From Incurvaria masculella (Eukaryota > Arthropoda > Insecta > Lepidoptera > Incurvariidae), in contig OX335651.1 of assembly GCA_946894095.1 (NCBI GenBank), positions 1,696,501 through 1,760,500 on the forward strand: DNA of 64,000 nt. Direction: 5' to 3'. Position numbers and translations under genes: made by a program. The notes below the pieces were generated by a model that worked only from the letters and a program-made list of their open reading frames with translations, searched no databases and was not told where the DNA came from. Shown here piece after piece: positions 11,037 to 21,374 of the stretch (positions are counted from its first letter, which is position 1; each line of letters starts with the position of its first letter).

Positions 11037-12635
11037 ATGAATATAGTTTTATATAACAGGTGAACGTACATCGATTTAAGCGAGTTTAACAATCCTTACA
11101 CGCGTTTTGTTTGAATATTTCCTTATTTGGAGATATATTAATTTAATGTTCATAAAAAATATATAACGACATTTTCGATAAGATTAGATAATTAGACTAA
11201 ATCAATGATAATCTGTTCTAATTAAGTATGTTGTAAAATTGAAAATAATAAACCAAATTTTGGCAACATTTCGAGGTTGCATGCTACATCAAGACACTAT
11301 TTAAATTTTATATCGATGATTTAATGTTAAAAAACCAAATGCTTGCATTATTTACTATTTACAAACTGATGAAACTTATTTAAATAAGCTCAAAATAAAA
11401 AGTTTACGTTCCGTGAACAGAGACATCAGTCACAGTTGGTCCGTAGGCGGATACAGATGTGGTTGGGGAAACCAAGTGGACGATCTGAGTAAATAATGTG
11501 ACTGTTTTAAGTCGGGAATAGAGGTCGAATCATCATTATCGTCTTACTGTCGTTGGAAGCTTGTGGCTCGCTATCCCACAGAAAGGCAGCGTTTCGTTTC
11601 TCAGGAAAAATCTAGAAAATATTATGGAGAAATACTATAGCATGTGGATAAGCTTTTGTGTCTTCGACGAAAGGCTTCTAGTCAACGAGATTTTTTTCTC
11701 GTGGCTTCTAGTAGAAATCTATGCCCGTGTGGCTCACACAAGAGTGCTATACTGCCCTCCTTATTCAAAAGCCTTGGAGCTGTGAAAAAAGAATGCGAGC
11801 TTGTCCACGCGATCAAAGAATACGGCCATTTGTGCCAAATGTTTTGACATTCGCACATAAATAAAAATCTATATGGTACTTCCCGTAGACCTATAAATAA
11901 TCATGAAATTTGCCAAGAAGTAAGGTCTCACTGAAGTAATGGGAAAAATTGGAAAATAGTTAATTTGTAGATTTTTTTTATCACAATCAAAATATACCAC
12001 AGACAATTATTTTTTTCTTACAATATAGCGATACTTGGTTTTGATAAAAGTATTTAATTACGCCATTACATCAAATAATTACGTAAAGCAAAATACTCAT
12101 ACATATCACCCTGTCCCACAATGTTATTGATTCTACTGTTCGTCCGTGTGATTTGTGCTTTCTGCAACACATGAAAAATAGGTACTTTTTGATGTTTTCA
12201 GTTTTAGATATTTTGTTTTTTGGTCTTTTGAAGCCGACCCCATACGTAACCTCACGCGAAATAACATTACCCAATCTAGGCTGTGCAATCAATACAACTA
12301 ATTTCATTATCGCAAAGCCTCAATGACGGTGACGACAAAAAGCGGCGCCGACCAATTTGAATGTAAAACAGTTCATCTGATTCATCGGCCGTTTCGGAAA
12401 TTTCCCGAAATAGTCCGCCGAGAGGAGGGCGATCACTCCGCACTTTTCTATTTGCGGCCTAATGAAGTCGGCTATTTTTAAAGCTCACGTTCCGATCAAC
12501 CGCATCAGGGCACAAACCGAAATACTGTCGGCGCTGTCTGCCCGAGCCGAGCCACCGCTGTACACGGTGTCCCGGAATCATCGAATCCACTCTATTTGTT
12601 GATATTGCAACACTTTGTGTTGTAATTGTTGTTTT
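11037..12635. other. Noncoding stretch with one decayed repeat
   Basis: Mostly AT-rich and unrecognised. About 11860-11985 (TATGGTACTTCCCGTAGACC, then ATCATGAAATTTGCCAAG) resembles a widespread lepidopteran repeat, from memory and with low certainty. 12300-12590 is a GC-richer unique segment that could be regulatory. Confidence 0.4.
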
Positions 12636-12715
12636 ATTGTTTATTCATTATCCATAGACAGTACACTGCAATCGGATTTGTCATATTTATCATTAGCCAC
12701 AATCAATCAGTAGGT
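12636..12715 (-). repeat. Retroposon 3' end fragment (GACAGTACACTGC family)
   Basis: It shares TTATCCATAGACAGTACACT and GATTTGTCATATTTATC with copies at 17462-17612, 22498-22672, 25516-25650 and 42052-42235. In those, on the minus strand, a CCAGCGAAG...CTTCGCTGG stem-loop precedes these words and an AATAAACAAT tail. Only the distal part remains here. Confidence 0.55.
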
Positions 12716-14483
12716 ATAATCACACTGAAAACATGATTAAAATGAATAGAATTACAAAAAAAAAAAAAAAAGTACACATCCAGCACACAGAGTTACAAAT
12801 CAACACTGGGATTAGGGCAAATTAATAAATTTATAATAACATACAATTAAACAGCAAAAACAAACAATACATAGAAAAATATGTTTATAGATTAATACAT
12901 AATTTAATTCATAAAAAGATAAGCAAGAAATAAAATATATCACTATTACAAATAATTTTCATGTCTACAAAAAAATTAACGCAAAATCAGGTCAATCATA
13001 ATCCCCGCATCGTTCATGAACCACTCCGTTTCTCATTCTGAGTGAGATAAGCGCATTTCATCACGAATGTGAGATGCTCCATGGTCAAGACGCCACGTGT
13101 TGCGACATAAGCGACAAATGAGCTATTGACCACAAACAATAAATTCATCATTCGATGTTTGTTGCCGGCTGGGCATATCTAAAAGAAAATAAAGGAACCT
13201 GTTATTTTTATAGTGAACTGTACATGTATTCGCTAAAGTTCCTGCGCTGTCAAAATGTCTACATCCAACACTTTTTATTAAAATAAATACGCTAATGGCG
13301 CTAGGGCGCGTCAACTCGTAGCGCAACAACTGGAACGCCTCAAAAATCCAAATGAAACTGATAAATCCTCGTTAGTACTTGTTCGGATTGCATATTTCTA
13401 ATCAGATATTTATTTTAAAAACGCCTTAAACGATCGGGTCCATTATTAGGTTATTCGGTATGAAGTAAGCCGTCTCGGGCCACCCTGTACATCGAAGCTC
13501 CGATCCCAGCGCTGCCTGATGCCGGTTCTCTCCAATGCTGAAATAGAGAAAGCTTCGCACGTGCACGTTAGCGTATACGCACAAGCATACATACCTATAA
13601 GGGTGCGCGTGGATACGTGCCTAGGTAAGAACCCATTTCGAGAACATTCGGAATATTGAACCTTTTTTTACCAATTCGATATAGTCGGACTCTCGGAACC
13701 TCCCCGAATTTGTAAGTGTGTCGGTGTGTAAACGAGGCACGCCTTTGTGTCTATTGGTCGTTTAGTATTTCATGTTGTCTTTAGCTGTGTTGGGTTATAG
13801 ATCCGCACAAAATAACCAAGATGAGGTTAATATGTGATGTTATATTTAAAATATAAATTTAATTACGGATGTTATATTTTATTGTAGCAATTCAATGCAA
13901 GAGAGAAAAGGGGCGAAAGCAAATATTTTTCATTTGATATAATTTAAAGCTAAGGTAATAAATGTGTAATAATGAATTAGGTAAAACTTACCATTTTGAA
14001 AAAGGTAACCTAATGTACCAGTCTGCAAAGATGGGTATATGTTCTCATAACAATAATTATTCGTATTAATATGTATTCTTTCTTTCTTCCATCGTTCAAC
14101 GCAAAACAGGCCGGGAATGCACTCATTAAGCGTTGACATATCCAGATTAAGAACCAACCGATCCTTTAAATCATTTATCAATAAAGTATAAGCTCCTTCA
14201 AATATAGTGTGAAAAAGCACCCCATGAGCGTCGTCGGTCGCCTCTTATGTGGAGGGCCTGGCGTACGCCATAAACAATCAAAAACACCACAATATCTAAA
14301 AAAGATATACATAGTTTTAGTACCAGCCTAAAATGCTTGGGTACATTTTAATAAGTAGTAATTACTTAATTACACCATATATTTTGATGTATCTGCTTAT
14401 GTACAAAACTCTTAAAACTAGTGACTCTCTAAGCTGTAGATCTCGCGAGTCTGACTTGTTGAACATTTGACAATAAAAAAAAA
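12716..14483. other. Noncoding stretch
   Basis: AT-rich. A minus-strand frame at 13930-14220 starts only from a GTG and has an upstream stop 12 codons before it. I do not recognise it and no splice context supports it. An (A)18-type run lies near 12755. Confidence 0.45.
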
Positions 14484-14716
14484 CTTTTTTTTAATAAAAA
14501 CTGGCTAGACTCATAAATCTGTATGAATATCGAAACTGCTTGCAAAATTTCGAAAGATTCGGTTGAGAAATGCGACCTGCAGAGAAAAATAACTTTTATC
14601 AAAATTACTTCACTATTTTGAGAATTTTTTAAAAAACTGGCTTGACTAAAAAGATCTATAAAAATATCGAACCTGCTCACAAAATTTCACCAGAATCGGT
14701 TGAGTTATGCGACCCC
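14484..14716. repeat. Diverged tandem dimer, unit about 133 bp
   Basis: Two successive segments (14484-14586 and 14619-14716) share the order AAAACTGGCT, GACT, ATATCGAA, CTGCT, CAAAATTTC, ATCGGTTGAG or TTCGGTTGAG, and ATGCGACC. This is an old head-to-tail duplication. The palindromic MITE abuts the second unit. Confidence 0.6.
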
Positions 14717-15029
14717 TAGGCTGAGATAAATAGTCGTAACAGAAACTAAGACTAACGAAAAGTAGTACTTTGTGACGTCAATTTGCATAACTTTGAGATT
14801 TCGTTCATACAAAATGTGTCACAGTGACGTCACAAAGTACTACTTTTCGTTAGCCTTAGTTTCGGTTACGACTATTTATCTCAGCCTAAGACTAACGAAA
14901 AGTAGTACTTTGTGACGTCAATTTGCAATACTTTGAGATTTCGTCCATACAAAATGTGTCAAAGTGACGTCACAAAGTACTACTTTTCGTAGGTCTTTGT
15001 TTCTGTTACGACTATTTATCTCAGCCTAA
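14716..15029. mobile_element. Double palindromic MITE with CRE-like sites
   Basis: First palindrome 14716-14889: left arm TAGGCTGAGATAAATAGTCG through AAAGTAGTACTTTGTGACGT, right arm its mirror ending CGACTATTTATCTCAGCCTA. A second palindrome follows at once (about 14886-15029). Its left arm lacks the outer 35 or so bases and its right arm is complete. Each arm carries TGACGTCA or a one-base variant, at about 14772, 14824, 14912 and 14964. No ORF. The transposase superfamily is not evident from the termini. Confidence 0.8.
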
Positions 15030-15179
15030 GGCGAGAACAACTGGAAATACGAATGCATTTTTGTCCAATCATCGCTACGCTCAGTTATTTATTGCAAACG
15101 CCCTTCTCTGTACAATAACGTGTCGAAACATGCGCACACACGGATGGATGGATGGTCCTTCTTGTAGCCATTATCATCG

Positions 15180-15295
15180 GGGCGCTGTCGGCGGCGACAG
15201 TACCCGGGACGGGAGGCAGCCACCCCCCAGCCCTGCACCCTCACTCCAGCTACCCGCGCCCCCAGCCCCGGGGGCCGGCAAAAAATTAACCCACC
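15180..15295. other. GC-rich C-tract patch
   Basis: C-rich on the + strand (CCACCCCCCAGCCCTGCACC). It lies inside a frame at 15061-15477 that also crosses a MITE, so that frame is not a gene. Confidence 0.4.
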
Positions 15296-15380
15296 GAGCC
15301 AATTTTGGGTGGCTGCGGTCTTTTACGGAAGAGATCCGTAAAAACTCTCAAGACGCCTCTTCATATACGTTGCGACCCGA

Positions 15381-15512
15381 CAGCAGTATTCAGAGTGGAC
15401 GAACTAACTTTAGTACGCGTATAAAGGTCGGACTTAACCGATTTTTTACGGTTAGTTCGTTGCTCATCCCGTACTAAGTTTTGACCAACTCACTCTGAAT
15501 ATGACTGTTTAA
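15381..15512. mobile_element. TTCAGAGTG-family palindromic MITE, copy 2
   Basis: It begins CAGCAGTATTCAGAGTGG and ends CTCACTCTGAATATGACTG, an inverted terminal pair. The interior has ACTTTAGTACGCGTATAAAG and TTAGTTCG blocks. Confidence 0.65.
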
Positions 15513-16043
15513 ATTTCGAGGAGATGATAGTTTTATCTACGGCCTAACTATGTTCAATGCATGAATAAATTAACAAATTCAGCATTATATAAAAAAGATT
15601 CAAATTCAGAACAACAACAGAACTGCACAATGGCGGATTTATCACTAATAGTTACTTCTTCCAGTCAACCTTTGGGGTGATGAGGAAAGACAACATAAAA
15701 TATTTGTTCTTTATATACCACGCATGTATTTCCATAAAAACACAAACTATTATAGTATAGATTGAAATAGAATAATTAATTGTGACATTGATAATTATGT
15801 GAGTATTAATTATATGCGTGTAGTTTTTTCTTACTCAACATTTGGTGGCAAAAATCACACCCAGTTGTATGATATAAGCCACATCGCATTCTAGAAGATG
15901 CCGTGCCAGGACCTTCTCTTATTACGGGATATTTCCGTTGGTGCGAAAGAAACGGAAGTATAGCGTACAAACGATTACCAAAGATAATACCTATTACGGC
16001 TGCATATGGGACAAATAAAGGGACTTTTTTTATAAAACTAGAC
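15513..16043. other. Noncoding stretch
   Basis: AT-rich. Nothing recognised. Confidence 0.45.
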
Positions 16044-16170
16044 ACGGGTGGCTAATACCACACCTACTGTCATGATGTTAGCTCAACATACCCTACGGAA
16101 ACTAGGTGCCATGTCAGGACTTTTCTTATATAGCACGGCTAAGTTGAACCAGATGGAAAACACGGACAAT
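16044..16170 (-). mobile_element. SINE 3' half fragment
   Basis: The minus-strand SINE body end is present (TGGCTAATACCACACCTACT on +, then AACTAGGTGCCATGTCAGGA). The rest is lost at the TTTGTCAAGTATT cluster. The GGAAACTAGG variant is that of the 5S-type body. Confidence 0.65.
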
Positions 16171-16224
16171 TTTGTCAAGTATTCATGAAAAAATACTTGA
16201 CAAATTATTAATTTGTCAAGTATT
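16171..16224. repeat. Hairpin plus direct copy of TTTGTCAAGTATT
   Basis: TTTGTCAAGTATT occurs at 16171-16183, inverted at 16192-16204 and direct again at 16212-16224. The first pair forms a perfect 13-bp stem with an 8-base loop. It sits exactly at the break of a SINE. Confidence 0.75.
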
Positions 16225-16317
16225 GTCATGTAAAATTCTTTTTTTATTTCTCTGACCTAAGCAAATAGTAACAAATACGAACACAAATAAGATATTTTAA
16301 AGATTAGTTTTATGCAA

Positions 16318-16690
16318 CCTGACATGGATGGCTAATACCACACAACTACCGTTATGATATTAGCCCAATACACCACATTCCCGAAGGAATTAGGTGCCAT
16401 GCCAGGACATTGAACTGGATGGAAAACACCGACAATATTTCATTGCCGCTTCGACCATATTTTCATCCAATGCGATGGTACCAACCCGGGCGGGCTTAAA
16501 CCCTACCACCTAGTAGGGGAAGAAAACCTAGAGTTTTACATGGATTCCGAACCATAGAGCAGCTCGCATTCGTGACGAAATGCACTTATCGAACTCAGAA
16601 AGAGAAAGAAAGTGGTGCATGTCGGGGCGAGGAATTGAACCCAGACCTCTGGTACGCTTGACCAGTCCTTGCGCCACAACGCTACGAGCC
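16318..16690 (-). mobile_element. tRNA-headed SINE
   Basis: Minus orientation. The head near 16690-16620 has an A-box-like TGGCGCAAGGACTGG and a B-box-like GGTTCAATTCC. A linker with CACTTTCTTTCTCTTTC and CACGAATGCGAGCTGC follows, then the body shared with the 5S-headed SINE (TTGGTACCATCGCATTGGAT, GTCGAAGCGGCAATG). A short deletion removes GCCG...AAGG. The body carries AATTCCTTCGGGAAT, the variant linked to tRNA heads in this window. Confidence 0.8.
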
Positions 16691-17115
16691 GCACAATTTC
16701 AACACAATATTCACTCACCCGTCGAACAAACTATTATCAATGAACGCCAGTCGTCTGATACCAGCTCCAAGGCCGTTCGCCTTGAATGTATGGCGGTTTT
16801 TGTGAGACAAACTACCCTATCGGCTGTGGAATGTTCCGAGAAGAGTAGATTTTAATTTTGCCGAAAAAAAACGTTACCTGCGCCCGCGCAGCGGCGGAGG
16901 TGGCGGCGGAAGGGACTACTCGCCACGTGCGCGCCCCAAACCCTCGCTCCGGCAAAAAAGATGGCGTCTATTTACGTTGTAGCGAGTGTCATATTGTATT
17001 AATGTGTATTTATTGCCTCTTGCAGTCACTTAACGAGTCGATGGAGCATTTGTATAATTAGTGGTAAGTGTTACTAAATAAATACTCTCAGATGGCTTTT
17101 TCGTTTGAGACCGTG
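16691..17115. other. Noncoding stretch
   Basis: Includes a GC-rich patch (16885-16945, CGCAGCGGCGGAGGTGGCGG). No gene recognised. Confidence 0.4.
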
Positions 17116-17119
17116 TTGG

Positions 17120-17342
17120 AGTTGTAATTTTACACGTATACCTAATAAATACACACTCTGTGAAAATTTCAGCTGTCTACCTGTTACGGTTACTGAGATA
17201 CAGCCCTGTGACAGACGGACAGACGGACGGACGGACGGACGGACGGACGGACGGACGGACGGACGGACGGACGGATGGACGGACGGACAGCGGAGGCTTA
17301 GTAATAGGGTTCCGTTTTCACCCTTTAGGTACGGAACCCTAA
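17120..17342 (+). repeat. ACGG-array element, 5'-truncated copy
   Basis: It begins inside the family (AATACACACTCTGTGAAAAT, then CTGTTACGGTTACTGAGATA), carries about 13 uninterrupted ACGG units (17222-17275) and ends GGGTTCCGT...GGTACGGAACCCTAAAAA. The upstream CCGGCCAAGTGCGAG part is missing. Frames through the array give Thr-Asp-Gly-Arg repeats and are not genes. Confidence 0.85.
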
Positions 17343-17461
17343 AAACTATCACTTTTTTAACTCTACTGCAAATTTAATAAAAATGAGAGAGACGTACGTC
17401 CCGGGTGCGACGAATTGGACCTGATAGGTAGTGCTGTTGTCGAGATCCAGAAGAGATTGTT

Positions 17462-17612
17462 TGAATAACATTTTGTATTGTTTATTCATCATCCATAGAC
17501 AGTACACTGCACTCGGATTTGTCATATTTTAACATTGGTCAATTCAGCAAAACAAAACACAGCGAAGAAGAACTGGTAAGAAACTCCGCTGTTTTTTTTT
17601 TCAACGTGCAAA
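17462..17612 (-). repeat. Retroposon 3' end fragment (GACAGTACACTGC family)
   Basis: On the minus strand: a GTTTCTTACCAGTTCTTCTT segment, then TGACAAATCCGAGTGCAGTG and TGTCTATGGATGATGAATAA. The order matches 42052-42235. The tail-proximal AATAAACAAT suggests a retroposon 3' end. Confidence 0.6.
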
Positions 17613-18220
17613 TGCCCTTTTTAGCATTTTACCCGGCTGAAGTCGGCCCGAGGGGAGGCCAAGAGATCATTATTAAGAAAATTAAGGACGTGGTTCAAGC
17701 CGCGTTACGGAAATTGTGTAGCTCCACTGCTTCTACCTCTCCCCTGCCGTCACCTCCATACGAGCGCTATGACTAGTATACGTGTAGTATACTACGCATT
17801 CACTTACCTTCTCACCCTCCGCCTCCTACCCGCCGTCTTCCCTTTCACCACAAGTGTATCCGTTAGAGGGAGATGCTGAGAAGGCGCTTGTACCCAAATA
17901 TTCCCCTCAAGTGATCTTATTTTTGGTATCGCTTGACCCGCCAGCAAAGATGTTCACTTCATGATACAAGTCGAATTCATAATGTGGGGGGGGGTTAATA
18001 TATTTATTTATTTTTATTTATTTATTTATGTATAAGTAAGTAAGTTGCAAATAAAGGTACAATACATTATCATTTCTTATACATATGTATGTAGGTACAC
18101 CAACAGTAAACACACGAAAAACTTATATAACTATGCTAACAGTACAATACTACAAGAGTAAGTGCCACATTCAGGGTGTGAGTACCAATAATAGGTATAC
18201 ACAGCACTCAAATTAAGCTC

Positions 18221-18769
18221 TTAAGGTGGCCCAACCCGGCGGCCTCAACTCATTCGCGGGCACGGTACAAAACCGTGCTGTTGCGCTCTGGGACCTTCTC
18301 TGTTTCAAAGAATGATTCAGGCTCCGTGATGAGGAAGATGCAACATGTCCACAAAAAAGACAATGTGCATAGCGTATGATTTGGTAAGATTTACGAAAAA
18401 TTTAATTTCAAAACGACTTATAGCTAAAAGTAAACCACGACCGCTGTAGTCAAAAATCTAACAAAAACCAAATAGATTATAAATATTGGTTAAATAAGCT
18501 ATGTCTGATGACTAATCTTTTTAAGATGTTCTTACTTTATCATTGCGTAATACACCTCCAAAGTTATTGTATAAAACGTGCGAAAAATTCGAACTTTCGG
18601 ACCTTATAACTTGAAACCAAACACAATTTTACAATGCCAATGGTCATCAGACATCTAGCTCGATCAAATAAACCTATTTTGAGCGAAATTTTGGATCTCT
18701 GACAAGAAATATGGGCGTGATCTTCTTTCCCCTTTTGTATGGGGAGATGAGCGGGATGGGCCACCTTAA
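18221..18769. mobile_element. TTAA MITE family A, copy 1
   Basis: Flanked by TTAA on both sides. Termini are GGTGGCCCAACCCGGC and, reverse-complemented, GGTGGCCCATCCCGC. Body about 541 bp, with an internal CACGGTACAAAACCGTG hairpin. Full copies also lie at 21375-21919, 32268-32817 and 51637-52187. No ORF. The TTAA target suggests piggyBac-type mobilisation (inference). Confidence 0.85.
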
Positions 18770-18889
18770 ACTAAATTATTATTACGAATAATAAATTATA
18801 AAATAATGTGTATAAGTCTAATCAATTTCTGACAAGTAGGAACCAATATATTGTTAAAAAGTATAACTACTAAGGTTAAAAATATCAAA

Positions 18890-19375
18890 TTATATTTGAC
18901 TGGGGAGATCATTATAACAACGTAACATTCTCGGCAAGCTTGACTCTGATGCTAAATTAGAAGTAGTAAGTGGAACTTCAAAAGTTTTGTTGTTACGTAA
19001 CCTAAAATTAAATCGTGGCACTAAGATACCGACTTTACCTAGGAGTTCAGGGCAATCCAAGTCACCGATTATCAATTTGTGGAGGAAAGTTAGGTCAAGC
19101 AATTGCCTTCTATTGCGAAGCGAGACCATATTAAAATGCTTCAATCGAGTATTATAACTACATCTGTGACTTATTCCGGATGCCAGAAATGCAAGATGTC
19201 TCGTGAACCCTGCTGAACTGGGTGAACTGCAGTCGTTCTATTCTGTCAATGTGTACGCTGTAGAAAGGGTTCCAAACTGGGCTGGCGTACTTAAGGGTAC
19301 TTCTCACAAGGACATTGAATAGTCGAATCTTTGTTGGACATCTAATCTGAACAATGAATGAGACATTTACACTTT
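18890..19375 (-). pseudogene. RT C-terminal remnant of LINE
   Basis: The frame of 19194-19330 gives LVRSTLKYASPVWNPFY and HIDRIERLQ, and 18890-19144 gives SLRNRRQLLDL, FLHKLI, DCPELL, VPRF and LPRMLRCYNDLP. Both match the region downstream of the polymerase core in the LINE at 44295-45473 (LVRSVLEYCSTAWSPFY; VPRL; LNRML). A frame change and a stop near 19145-19190 separate the parts. Neither endonuclease nor the catalytic RT motifs remain. Confidence 0.75.
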
Positions 19376-19593
19376 CAAAATATAAAAAAAATCAAAAAAA
19401 TTTTCGCTACAAAGCAATTTGGTAGAAGTTATTACGCTCGCTGCATTTCCTTCCTTAATTTTGTATCCCTATTCCACACTTCTAAAGTCTCGACCGCAAT
19501 AGTAACGAATTCGTAATACAATTTTATAATTGTATGCGTTTAATGGATTTAAACAACGGCATTACCGTTATTTTATTAATTTGATGTTATCCG

Positions 19594-19624
19594 AATCCTG
19601 CTTCCGACGAATGTCCAGACCAAT
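19594..19624 (+). repeat. tRNA 3'-half-like fragment
   Basis: AATCCTGCTTCCGACGAATG plus GACCAAT matches the T-arm/acceptor end and 3' flank of the tRNA-like gene at 42345-42418 with few differences. Because the flank matches too, the tRNA-like sequence belongs to a repeated unit. Confidence 0.6.
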
Positions 19625-19822
19625 CGAAATCTGAATGCAATGTCATTGTAGATTTTGTTTTAACCTATAACCAAATAATATATAATAAATACTCGTCTAA
19701 TCAATAATAATCTTTCAATCCTCGGATAGTCCTTATCGGACTGATAGTACACATTTACGTTTGCCAAAAGATGAATAGTCAATACCGGAGAATTATATCT
19801 TCTATCACAATTATCTGAACGT

Positions 19823-20310
19823 AATTTTAGTAATAATAGTATGGATTTACTATAATGGATGGATAAGCAGAAGCGTAAATAAATCCGTCGAATAATTATC
19901 AGACTATTGAAAAATCAGCCCTAAGAATAATTCTGGAAGAAGGTTGGGCCACCTTAAGTAATAAATACGAAAATAACTTTCTGGACTTGAGAACACGTAA
20001 AAGGCATTTGTTAAAAACAAATACAGGAAGACGGAAAAACACGACCTCTATCTCTGCTTACTCTTTGAACACAGCTAATAAAAGCTTTTGCCAAATTAAA
20101 CCAAGAACAATGAATATTATTCTTGTATCAAGAGGTACTCACTTGATATTCAACACGTACGTTCGCGAGTGCGTCAGTGTGACTGAAACAATCTCACAAT
20201 TTTAATTTTAGTAATAATAGTATGGATTTACTATAATGGATGGATAAGCAGAAGCGTAAATAAATCCGTCGAATAATTGTCAGACTCTTGAAAAATCAGC
20301 CCTAAGAAGA
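19823..20310. repeat. A-B-A local duplication
   Basis: Segment A (about 108 bp, starting AATTTTAGTAATAATAGTAT) occurs at 19823-19930 and again at 20204-20310 with about three differences. Between them, 19942-20200 is a copy (B) of 21904-22162, including the last 12-17 bases of the family A MITE that precedes the original. Confidence 0.85.
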
Positions 20311-20359
20311 ATTCAATCAAATAAGCGTCGAACTGAAAATATGGAAGATCTCGTGGCTT

Positions 20360-20600
20360 CACATATCGGTAGGGCGGGTGCGGGGGTGGAGCGCGCGAGG
20401 GCGGGCGGGCGGCGGCGGCGGCATTCGGCGCATTGCGGCGGCAGATCGCTCCCGCGGAGGTATCCGGAGACCGCGACTGCCGCCCGCCGACACGCTGGCC
20501 GCTCACCCGCCGCTCACCCGCCGCTCACCCGCCGCTCACCTGCCGCTCACCCGCCGCGCACCGAGTCCCCGCTACCTCTATAGCGCCAACAGGCCGCCAC
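20360..20600. other. GC-rich island with 11-bp tandem repeat
   Basis: 20498-20552 holds five GCCGCTCACCC units (one with a T variant). The surrounding sequence is rich in GGCGGGCGGGCGG and CGCCG words. Three overlapping frames exist only because the 11-bp unit shifts phase. Not coding. Confidence 0.7.
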
Positions 20601-21374
20601 GCCGACACGCCGCCAGCCCAAACATCTGTGTGCAAGATATGGGTGCATGTATTTTATTCTGTAACGATATTGGAACTACGCTCCTTATGGCACGTGTTGA
20701 TGCATGGGAAAAGTATCCGACAGCTGTTATAGAGACGGAACTTTAGTCTTCCCTTCAACCTATATTCATTTAAGGCAGGAAGGAGTCACTAACACACATA
20801 AGGTGGAACCAATGACTGTCTTCTTTTTCGCGAATAAAAATACAAGCGAAGAGGCAAGTATCCATGTAATCGTTTCGGCAATGGCGAAATGCAATGCGTT
20901 GGGACCGAAATCAACCGAATAATGTAACGCACATTTCATTAAAATAGGTGTCCAGTGCTCAATCTCGGACTTAAAACTGGCGCTTCTGAAATGTTATTCC
21001 TTCCGACTTTTAAGAACTAGTAAGAAACTGTCCGGCCGGCTGCTTCGGCAGATGGTAGGTTCATGCTATGTGGTCTAACTTAGTCCAAGTTTACAAACGC
21101 GTTTGTAAATACTTGCAGACATACGTGGTATTGATACCTAATTTTTTTAATAACTTCAACAAAAGGAGGAGGAACTCAATTCGTCGGAATCTTTATTTTT
21201 TTTATGTATGTTCCCCGATTAATCTAAAACGCCTGGACCGATTTGGATTATTTTTATTTGTAAGGGTATTAAAGGAATTAGTAACATAAATAGTATCTAA
21301 GTATTTTTCTAATGATGATACACGGAAAACAACACTCACATACTATGAATTCACAAAAATAAGGAGATAATAAA
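20601..21374. other. Noncoding stretch
   Basis: No gene recognised. About 21165-21280 (TCGTCGGAATC, CGCCTGGACCGATTTGGATT) resembles lepidopteran repeat sequence I have seen, with low certainty. Confidence 0.4.

Larger units (their letters stand above)
17995..19375 (-). mobile_element. 5'-truncated CR1/Jockey-type LINE with nested MITE
   Basis: Minus orientation. The coding remnant is at 18890-19375, and the 3' UTR runs through 18770-18889 and 17995-18220 to an (ATAA)n tail. A TTAA MITE (18221-18769) interrupts the 3' UTR. Removing the MITE and one TTAA rejoins the UTR. Tail and layout parallel the LINE at 43918-45473. Confidence 0.75.

Noticed and set aside
13930..14220. 96-codon minus frame with protein-like composition
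   Set aside because: It begins at a GTG with a nearby upstream stop, no splice signals identified and no family recognised.
17105..17377. Open frames encoding Thr-Asp-Gly-Arg and Arg-Pro-Ser-Val repeats
   Set aside because: They are translations of the ACGG microsatellite; the same happens at 33251, 50868 and 58147.
20341..20746. Three overlapping frames with Arg-Ser-Pro-Ala-Ala-His repeats
   Set aside because: An 11-bp tandem repeat read in all phases; no conserved domain.
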